Part shown: positions 42,998 through 48,680 of the stretch, in pieces
Position numbering within the stretch: position 1 is the first letter of the stretch
How the letters are laid out: each line of letters opens with the position of its first letter
Assembly: GCA_011524915.1 (NCBI GenBank)
Contig: WTJH01000010.1
Span: forward strand, 1 to 48,680
Length of the DNA stretch: 48,680 nucleotides
DNA from: Flavobacteriales bacterium
GTDB taxonomy: Bacteria > Bacteroidota > Bacteroidia > Flavobacteriales > Flavobacteriaceae
Direction: 5' to 3'
Translations under genes and position numbers: made by a program
The notes under the pieces: generated by a model
Databases searched by the model: none
Told to the model about the DNA's origin: nothing
Seen by the model: only the letters and a program-made list of their open reading frames with translations

Positions 42998-43234
42998 ATG
43001 CTGCATAATAAAAATTTTTGGGCGGCACTTTTCGCCCTACTCTTTCTTTTTACACTGATTTTAAATGCCTTATCCGGGCGTTATGTCCAATATCAAACCT
43101 TTAGTACTCAAGGATTTTTTGTGTTGGATACTTGGACAGGAAATGTAGAGCTAAAAACCAGCCATGGGGTGGAGATGCCCCCGTCTACTCACCCGCCTAT
43201 ACAGGACGCTCCCATCCCCTTGAAAGAGCAATAA
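42998..43234 (+). CDS. Small single-pass membrane protein of unknown function
   Basis: The 78-residue protein has one N-terminal hydrophobic helix (about 8-26) and a polar C-terminal tail of some 50 residues ending in a proline-rich segment (MPPSTHPPIQDAPIP). The tail includes RYVQYQTFSTQGFFVLDTWTGNVE, which looks like the short beta unit seen in small exported Bacteroidota proteins. It starts three bases after the DUF2905 gene and is probably co-transcribed with it. No named family recognised. Confidence 0.55.
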   Translation: MLHNKNFWAALFALLFLFTLILNALSGRYVQYQTFSTQGFFVLDTWTGNVELKTSHGVEMPPSTHPPIQDAPIPLKEQ

Positions 43235-43267
43235 AAATTACTATTTTGGACCGTTAAAAAAATCTAC

Positions 43268-45700
43268 ATGAAAAACACAATTCAATTGTTGCTTCTGTTG
43301 CTTATGGCGACCACTTGGTCTACCCATGGACAAGAGAAGGCTAAGAAAAATTCTAAAAAAGATGAACCCAAGAGCTATGCTGATATCATCACAGAAGAAG
43401 CTCAAACCGATACTGGTTTATTTGATGTTCATCAAATAGACGACAAGTATTATTACGAAATCCCGGACAGTTTGTTTGGACGAGAAATGCTAATTGTTAC
43501 CCGGATAGCCAAAACAGCTACGGGACTTGGTTTTGGTGGGGGAAAGCAAAACACTCAGGTTGTTCGATGGGAAAAGAAACATAAAAAAGTTTTGGTCCGT
43601 GTGGTTTCTTATCAAAATGTAGCTTCAGATTCACTCCCCATTCACGAGGCCGTTGTCAATTCTAATTTTGAGCCCATTCTATATGCGTTTAAAGTAGCAA
43701 CAACGGGACAAGACAGTCTGCATCCCTCTACGGTGATTGATGCAACAAAAATGTACACAGACGATGTTAAAACCTTAGGGGTTGCTAAAGGGAATCGAGA
43801 ACGCTATAAGATTTCGTCTGTTGATGCCAAACGCTCTTATATCGAAAGCATCAAGGCTTATCCCCAAAATATAGAAGCCCGGCATGTTAAGACCTATAAG
43901 AGTAGTAAACCACCTTCCAATAGTTCCATGGGATCAATTTCTGTAGAGATCAACAATTCGATGATCCTGCTTCCTGCAGACCCTATGAAGCGTCGCTATT
44001 TTGATCGGCGTGTTGGCTGGTTTGCACGTTCACAAGTAGACTATGGCTTAGAAGCTCAAAAGAGTAAATCACTCACCTATCTGGACCGTTGGCGTTTAGA
44101 AGTCAAGGCGGAGGACGAAGAAAAATTTAGACAAGGAGAATTGGTAGAGCCCAAAAAGCCGATCGTATATTATATCGACCGGGCAACTCCAGAACAATGG
44201 CGTCCCTATATCAAGCAAGGGATCGAAGATTGGCAGGTTGCTTTCGAAGCAGCTGGATTTAAAAATGCCATTCTTGCCAAAGACCCTCCTACGGTTGAGG
44301 AGGATCCTGAATGGTCCCCAGAAGATGTTCGCTATTCGGTTGTCCGCTATCTGGCCTCTCCAATTCCGAATGCGAATGGGCCGCACGTAAGTGACCCCAG
44401 AACAGGAGAAATTTTAGAGTCAGATATCAACTGGTATCACAATGTAATGACGCTTTTACGGAATTGGTTTTTTGTACAAACGGCAGCCATCAATCCGGAG
44501 GCCCAAGGAGTCGCTTTTAAAGACGAAATTATGGGCCGTTTGATACGCTTTGTTTCTGCTCACGAAGTTGGACATACCTTAGGGCTCCCGCACAATATGG
44601 GCAGTAGTGTCGCTTATCCGGTGGATTCGTTGCGTTCGGCTTCCTTTACTCAAAAATATGGGACCGCTCCTTCCATCATGGATTATGCTCGATTCAATTA
44701 TGTGGCTCAGCCTGGGGACGAAGGCGTTGGCCTAATGCCTAATGTAGGACCCTATGACAAACACGCCATCCGATGGGGTTATCGACCGATTTTGGACCGT
44801 TCGGCTACCGACGAAAAAGAGATTCTTAATCAATGGATTTTAGACCGTGCAGACGACCCCATATATCGTTTTGGACGGCAACAATTTGGGGTGATCGATC
44901 CGAGTTCTCAAACCGAAGATCTAGGAGACGATGCGGTTAAAGCCAGTCGTTATGGGATTCAAAATCTTAAAAGAATTGTTCCAAACCTAATCGAATGGAC
45001 GTATGAAGCCGGAAAAAATTATGACGATTTAGGAGACCTATACAATCAAGTATTTGGTCAATTCAATCGGTATATGGGCCATGTCCATGCCAATGTTGGA
45101 GGGGTTTATGAGTATTATAAAACCTACGAACAAGCAGGGGATATATACACTCATGTTCCCAAGGAGCATCAACAAGAATGTGTCAATTTCCTACACGAAC
45201 AGTTGTTTGAGACGCCCAGATGGCTTGTCAATACTGCAATAACGTCTAAGATTCAGAATGTAGGAGCAGTCGAAAAACTACGATCTACTCAAGTACGTGT
45301 GCTCAATAGTTTGCTCGATTTTGGGCGTTTGGCCCGTATGATCGAAAATGAAGCGCTCAACGGCGCTGCTGCATACAGCCCCATGGAATTTTTAGAGGAT
45401 ATGACACGAGGTATTTGGAGTGAGCTCTATCAAAATAAAGTTCCCGATACCTTCCGTCGAAATTTACAACGGGCCTATGTCGACCGCCTGATACATTTAC
45501 TGACCGAAGATCAGCCCAAAGCTAGTGGTCGATTTTCCAGAGGAACCACAGTTAATGTCGATCAGTCCGATATTCGTGCCCTAGCGCGATATCAGTTGAC
45601 TAAAATCTATAAAAAAGTCCGCAAGGCCGGAGGGGCCAATGCTAGTGTAAAGGCGCACTATGCCGATATGGCTGGACGAATAGCCAAGGTCCTAGGCTAA
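43268..45700 (+). CDS. Zinc-dependent metalloprotease (DUF5117/DUF4953 type)
   Basis: The 810-residue protein has a signal peptide (about 1-21) and a DUF5117-like N-terminal part (GREMLIVTRIAKTATGLGFGGG and VVRWEKKHKKVLVR). The metzincin zinc site is HEVGHTLGLPH (His432, Glu433, His436, His442), followed by a SIMDYARFNYVAQPGD segment carrying the Met-turn. A C-terminal helical region ends the protein. Such proteases are exported in Bacteroidota; substrates are unknown. It follows the small membrane ORFs by 33 bases and is the last plus-strand gene before a convergent hairpin. Confidence 0.9.
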   Translation: MKNTIQLLLLLLMATTWSTHGQEKAKKNSKKDEPKSYADIITEEAQTDTGLFDVHQIDDKYYYEIPDSLFGREMLIVTRIAKTATGLGFGGGKQNTQVVRWEKKHKKVLVRVVSYQNVASDSLPIHEAVVNSNFEPILYAFKVATTGQDSLHPSTVIDATKMYTDDVKTLGVAKGNRERYKISSVDAKRSYIESIKAYPQNIEARHVKTYKSSKPPSNSSMGSISVEINNSMILLPADPMKRRYFDRRVGWFARSQVDYGLEAQKSKSLTYLDRWRLEVKAEDEEKFRQGELVEPKKPIVYYIDRATPEQWRPYIKQGIEDWQVAFEAAGFKNAILAKDPPTVEEDPEWSPEDVRYSVVRYLASPIPNANGPHVSDPRTGEILESDINWYHNVMTLLRNWFFVQTAAINPEAQGVAFKDEIMGRLIRFVSAHEVGHTLGLPHNMGSSVAYPVDSLRSASFTQKYGTAPSIMDYARFNYVAQPGDEGVGLMPNVGPYDKHAIRWGYRPILDRSATDEKEILNQWILDRADDPIYRFGRQQFGVIDPSSQTEDLGDDAVKASRYGIQNLKRIVPNLIEWTYEAGKNYDDLGDLYNQVFGQFNRYMGHVHANVGGVYEYYKTYEQAGDIYTHVPKEHQQECVNFLHEQLFETPRWLVNTAITSKIQNVGAVEKLRSTQVRVLNSLLDFGRLARMIENEALNGAAAYSPMEFLEDMTRGIWSELYQNKVPDTFRRNLQRAYVDRLIHLLTEDQPKASGRFSRGTTVNVDQSDIRALARYQLTKIYKKVRKAGGANASVKAHYADMAGRIAKVLG

Positions 45701-45708
45701 ACCTATAC

Positions 45709-45747
45709 TTGTAAGCATCCGATCTTTTAGGGGTTGGATGCTTACAA
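45709..45747. terminator. Convergent 12-base inverted repeat
   Basis: TTGTAAGCATCC and GGATGCTTACAA form a perfect 12-pair stem with a 15-base loop between two convergent genes, overlapping the stop of the minus-strand FMN reductase. No T run follows on either strand, so it may act as a 3' protective or rho-independent-like structure for both transcripts. Confidence 0.55.
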
Positions 45748-46275
45748 TACTTCCATAAAGGCTTTTAAGGATGTTTCGAAAGCCGCTTTTAGTTCGGGTT
45801 CCAGAATCCCTTTAGTCGGATCAAAATTGGTGTGAAAATTGGGCAGAGAAAATTGTTCTACCCGATTGGTATTTGCTCTTGAAATTCGCAAATGTGCCAT
45901 TTCCAATACCTGAATGGCTCCACGTCCTCCAGGGGAGGTTGCCAATAAAAACATAGGTTTATCGTGCCAAATGTTTTTCTCGATAACCGAGATCCAATCG
46001 AAGATATTTTTAAACACTGCCGTATAGCTGCCATTGTATTCGGCAAATGAAATAACGATTCCGTCGGCCGTATTTAATGTTTCCTTAAAATTCTTAGCAT
46101 CTTGGGGTATACCCTTTTCTTTTGCCTGATCCGGATGATATATGGGAAGCTCATAATCGTTTAAATCCAAGAGTTGAACAGCAGCATCGGGAATTTGTTG
46201 TGCGGTATAGTGGGCTAACTGTTTATTTATAGACTCAAAGCTATTACTCGCACCAAAGGCGACTATCTTTTTCAT
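45742..46275 (-). CDS. NADPH-dependent FMN reductase family protein
   Basis: From the ATG at 46275 the protein has 177 residues, with the flavodoxin-like opening KKIVAFGASNSFESINKQLA. The FMN-binding blocks are DGIVISFAEYNGSYTAVFKNIFDWIS (about 71-96) and LLATSPGGRGAIQVLE. These reduce FMN, quinones or azo and metal compounds in the cytoplasm. The frame can extend to 46347, but the extra residues overlap the promoter-like motif and do not belong to the fold. It is divergent from the BNR-like secreted protein. Confidence 0.9.
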   Translation of the reverse strand: MKKIVAFGASNSFESINKQLAHYTAQQIPDAAVQLLDLNDYELPIYHPDQAKEKGIPQDAKNFKETLNTADGIVISFAEYNGSYTAVFKNIFDWISVIEKNIWHDKPMFLLATSPGGRGAIQVLEMAHLRISRANTNRVEQFSLPNFHTNFDPTKGILEPELKAAFETSLKAFMEVL

Positions 46276-46297
46276 AAGCGTTTGTTTTTTAAGCATA

Positions 46298-46305
46298 CAA
46301 AAATA
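46298..46305 (-). promoter_or_regulatory. Candidate -7 element TATTTTTG for FMN reductase gene
   Basis: On the minus strand the bases are TATTTTTG, matching TAnnTTTG, 22 bases before the ATG at 46275. It lies inside the longer possible frame, supporting the shorter start. Confidence 0.45.
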
Positions 46306-46388
46306 GACTTTAAAAGATTCAACTGTTTGTCTGCACTTAAATTCCATTAATAATCTTTAACTTTAAGGGTAAACCCAAATCCTATATC

Positions 46389-47606
46389 ATGAAAAAAGTA
46401 CTTTTCCTGAGCTATTTAGTTCTCCCGACCCTGATTCAAGCTCCATTTGATTTTGATCGAACCAGCGCTATATCTCCTCTTCAAATGATTCCTTCCCCTG
46501 CCGCAGAGCAGAGCAGTTCTCCCTACTTATTTTCGAATGGGAAGCACTTATATATGTCCTGGACGGAAATAGAAGATCAGGGCGTTAAAGTTTTAAAGTA
46601 CAGTAGCCTTCAAGATAAAGTTTGGGAGCCGGTAAAAGAAATTCACAAAGGCACCAACTGGTTTATCAATTGGGCCGATTTTCCAATCATTACCGAAAAT
46701 CAAGGGAATCTGTTAACCCATACACTTGTTTCCTCTTCACCTATCTCGTATGCCTATGATATTCGGATCCATCTACAGCCACAAATGACCAAGCAATGGA
46801 AAACAGACCTTCCCTTACATACAGATGGGACTCCCACAGAGCATGGATTTGTTTCGGCACAGCCCTATAAAGATGGCTTCTTTATCAATTGGCTGGATGG
46901 AAGAGCAATGAAACCTGGGGGCCATATGAACACCCACGGGACCATGAGCCTCCGAGCCGCATTTCTGGATTTTCAGGGAAACATTTCTTCCGAGGCCGTT
47001 TTGGATGAACACAGCTGCGAATGTTGTCAGACCTCCTCTGCTATAACCGCAAATGGCCCTGTGGTTGTTTATAGAGACCGTTCTGAAAATGAAACTCGGG
47101 ACATCAGTATAGTGCGCTTGGACAATGGCCAATGGACTACCCCCAAAACGGTATTTGCAGACCATTGGGTAATTCGTGGATGTCCCGTTAATGGTCCTCA
47201 AGTTGCTGCTTTAGGAAAGCATGTAGCGGTTACTTGGTTTACCATGGCGGGGGGCACTCCAAAAGTCCAACTGATTTTTTCGGACGATAGCGGTGCCCAT
47301 TTCGATGCGCCTATTGAACTTTCTACAATTGATGTAGTGGGGCGGGTAAACCTCGCTTATATCGACACAAATACCGTTGCTGTCAGTTGGGTCGAACAAA
47401 AAGACAGGAGGTCAATTATAAAAGTAATGGCCATATCCAAAGCGGGGCAACGATCATCCGCCATTACGATTGGAGAAACTCAAGTTTCGGGTATTCCTCA
47501 GATAGAAGTATTACAAGACAAGTTGTATATCGCCTGGACAGAGCAAACGAGTTATAAAGACCGTATACATACGGCTTATATCCCTCTTAAGGCATTTGAA
47601 TTATAG
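46389..47606 (+). CDS. Secreted BNR/sialidase-like beta-propeller protein with CxCC motif
   Basis: The 405-residue protein has a signal peptide (about 1-18) and a body of repeated beta blades with Asp-box-like patterns (YMSWTEIEDQ, VQLIFSDDSGAHFDAPIEL, LYIAWTEQTS). This points to a five- or six-bladed BNR-type propeller. In the middle, EHSCECCQTSSA (Cys210, Cys212, Cys213) is a conspicuous cysteine cluster that I recall from BNR-repeat proteins in Bacteroidota and Proteobacteria; it could bind a metal or heme. The catalytic arginine triad of true sialidases is not evident, so sialidase activity should not be assumed. Confidence 0.75.
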   Translation: MKKVLFLSYLVLPTLIQAPFDFDRTSAISPLQMIPSPAAEQSSSPYLFSNGKHLYMSWTEIEDQGVKVLKYSSLQDKVWEPVKEIHKGTNWFINWADFPIITENQGNLLTHTLVSSSPISYAYDIRIHLQPQMTKQWKTDLPLHTDGTPTEHGFVSAQPYKDGFFINWLDGRAMKPGGHMNTHGTMSLRAAFLDFQGNISSEAVLDEHSCECCQTSSAITANGPVVVYRDRSENETRDISIVRLDNGQWTTPKTVFADHWVIRGCPVNGPQVAALGKHVAVTWFTMAGGTPKVQLIFSDDSGAHFDAPIELSTIDVVGRVNLAYIDTNTVAVSWVEQKDRRSIIKVMAISKAGQRSSAITIGETQVSGIPQIEVLQDKLYIAWTEQTSYKDRIHTAYIPLKAFEL

Positions 47607-47779
47607 TGGTGATTGGGTAGATTTTATTGAAAAGCCACTCATTTCTATAAATCCCTTGATTTGAATTCAATATTTTAAGGCGTATTTTTTGGATGGATTC
47701 AAAGGCCAAGTCCCTCTGGAGACCCCTAAAATATCGCAAAAACAGATGAGTTCTCATCAGTGTCAGAATAAATTTTAGG

Positions 47780-47803
47780 ATAATCTCAATAGATTGAGAT
47801 TAT
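47780..47803. repeat. Perfect 11-base palindrome ATAATCTCAAT-AG-ATTGAGATTAT
   Basis: The two arms are perfectly complementary around a two-base centre. The element lies about 20 bases upstream of the -7 motif of the following lipoprotein gene, a position suited to a dimeric regulator. It could instead be an RNA hairpin if transcription starts further upstream. Confidence 0.6.
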
Positions 47804-47823
47804 ATCATTATAAGATTATTCAC

Positions 47824-47831
47824 TAATTTTG
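47824..47831 (+). promoter_or_regulatory. Candidate -7 element TAATTTTG for lipoprotein gene
   Basis: TAATTTTG is an exact TAnnTTTG match 22 bases before the ATG at 47854. Confidence 0.5.
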
Positions 47832-47853
47832 AATAAAACTAAAAACACTACAC

Positions 47854-48680
47854 ATGAAAAAATTTTTATTTGCTTTTTCAGTTTTGTTTATAGTCGCTTG
47901 TTCAGACTCCGATACAACCGACGATTTACAAGCTCAAATAACGGAATTGGAAGCAACAATCGAAGAGTTAAGAGGAACCATTTCTTCTCTTTCGACTGCT
48001 AACGGAACTCTACAGAGTAGAATTCAACAAGCAGAAGATGACATTGATGCAGCTCAAGCGTTGATTACAAGTCTGCGTGGAGATGTAACTACCACTCAAT
48101 CCAGCTTAACGGCTGCTGTTAGTGCAAACTCTGCCGCCGAAGACACAATTGCAGACCTGCAGAGACGTTTAAATCTTGCTTTAGCAGCAATCGATGATGC
48201 AAGCTATTCAGAGGCAGTGAACTTGGGTGCAACAGGCTCTGTTGCAGAACAAACTCCAGCACAAGCAAAGCAAACCATCTATGGTCGTTGGGACATTCCT
48301 AATGCAGCCAAAGGTGCAGTTAGCTGTTCTTTTGACTTCTTTGAATTTAACGACGATAACTATTTGTTATCTATCATTACTCCAGACGGTACTCCAGCTC
48401 AAGTATTTGGAGAATATGTCGTTAATGAAGGAGCAGACGGAACGGTTGAAAACGTTCAATTACTGTATAACGATAACGGAAATGTAGATGCGATTGCTAC
48501 CTTGACCAATATTGTTGTTGTAGAAGAAACGGAAGATGTATTTACAGCTACTTTTGACATCCAATTGGAATTACCTGAAGCATTGGAAGTATGTCAACCA
48601 ACCCTACAAGGGCAGGTATCTGCAGGGAAAGATGATCCCGTTGACGAAGTAGATACGGCTACTGCCATCTCAAATCACTC
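47854..48680 (+). CDS. Coiled-coil lipoprotein, N-terminal part (cut by window edge)
   Basis: About 275 residues are visible; the frame is open at the window end. A lipoprotein signal MKKFLFAFSVLFIVAC with lipobox VAC puts the lipidated cysteine at 16. Residues about 24-112 form a heptad-rich coiled coil (DLQAQITELEATIEELRGTI, then LQSRIQQAEDDIDAAQ). Next comes a linker with Ala/Gln, then a beta domain beginning YGRWDIPN with two cysteines, SCSFD and VCQPT. The layout resembles phage-tail-fibre-like or Lpp-like spacers that hold a domain away from the membrane. I do not recognise the beta domain. Two inverted repeats lie upstream. Confidence 0.75.
   Translation, partial: MKKFLFAFSVLFIVACSDSDTTDDLQAQITELEATIEELRGTISSLSTANGTLQSRIQQAEDDIDAAQALITSLRGDVTTTQSSLTAAVSANSAAEDTIADLQRRLNLALAAIDDASYSEAVNLGATGSVAEQTPAQAKQTIYGRWDIPNAAKGAVSCSFDFFEFNDDNYLLSIITPDGTPAQVFGEYVVNEGADGTVENVQLLYNDNGNVDAIATLTNIVVVEETEDVFTATFDIQLELPEALEVCQPTLQGQVSAGKDDPVDEVDTATAISNH

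Larger units (their letters stand above)
47607..47853. other. Intergenic regulatory region upstream of lipoprotein gene
   Basis: This 247-base gap holds no gene. It contains a six-base inverted repeat GATGAG-TT-CTCATC (47745-47758), a perfect 11-base inverted repeat (47780-47803), a partial third half-site AGATTAT (47813-47819) and an exact -7 match (47824-47831) before the ATG at 47854. Confidence 0.55.

Noticed and set aside
46276-46347. N-terminal extension of the FMN reductase
   Set aside because: Overlaps a minus-strand TATTTTTG motif; the flavodoxin fold begins at Met 46275.
46389-47606. True exo-alpha-sialidase
   Set aside because: BNR-like blades are present, but I could not locate the arginine triad and Asp/Tyr/Glu catalytic set, and the CxCC cluster points elsewhere.
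48227-48487. 86-residue plus-strand ORF inside the terminal lipoprotein
   Set aside because: Out of frame with the lipoprotein, which has a signal peptide, lipobox and continuous coiled coil across the same DNA.

Overview
The window reads as chromosomal DNA of a marine-type flavobacterium (Bacteroidota, class Flavobacteriia). I infer this from the gene order and protein families: recO / TonB receptor / ileS / dksA-like / lspA, the pdxA / DUF177 / rpmF / fabH / accB / accC block, DUF4270 beside a GT5 half-protein and panC, and the DUF5117-type metalloprotease. Several starts are preceded by the Bacteroidota sigma -7 consensus TAnnTTTG, and Shine-Dalgarno sequences are mostly weak or absent. 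The window is densely packed, mostly with housekeeping genes. I see no tRNA, rRNA, CRISPR array, insertion sequence, integrase or phage gene.

Layout. 1-758: 5' part of a TonB-dependent receptor (minus). 840-4317: a bile-acid/sodium-symporter-family transporter, a PlsC-type acyltransferase, a YpdA-like disulfide reductase, and a convergent DinB/BstA-like protein. 4317-6925 (minus): glgA-like GT5 half-protein, DUF4270 lipoprotein with an inserted thrombospondin-3 calcium-binding stretch, then the DinB gene. 7030-15166 (plus): panC, panD, flippase-like membrane protein, radA, gdhA, recO, TonB receptor. 15220-20302: ileS, dksA-like, secreted unknown, lspA, then convergent 5-formyl-THF cyclo-ligase. 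20907-28722 (plus): uvrC, patatin-like outer-membrane phospholipase, DUF3108, M23 peptidase lipoprotein, pgi. 28753-32162 (minus): unknown protein, DoxX, rsmI, recJ. 32252-35066 (plus): tdk, alr, asd. 35063-39893 (minus): pdxA, DUF177, rpmF, terminator, fabH, accB, accC. 39944-41813 (plus): ribE and an Na+/H+ antiporter.

The less ordinary part is 41.8-48.7 kb. At 41836-42018 there is a compact unit: a -7-like motif, a 5' hairpin, a ten-base match to the anti-Shine-Dalgarno, a 21-codon ORF, a hairpin over its stop codon and an intrinsic terminator. It looks like a small regulatory RNA or leader-peptide gene and is my main candidate for an undescribed element. It is followed by an orphan protein (minus), three small membrane or small ORFs including DUF2905, a large metzincin, an FMN reductase, a BNR-like secreted protein with a CxCC motif, and the start of a coiled-coil lipoprotein preceded by two inverted repeats.

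Functionally the window holds coenzyme A precursor synthesis (panC, panD), riboflavin and PLP synthesis (ribE, pdxA), fatty-acid initiation (accB, accC, fabH), DNA repair (radA, recO, uvrC, recJ), cell-wall and lysine-family precursors (alr, asd) and envelope proteins. The most testable single-gene observation is ileS, whose class I signature is GIHH in place of HxGH. All functional calls rest on motif and family recognition by eye; no database search was run.
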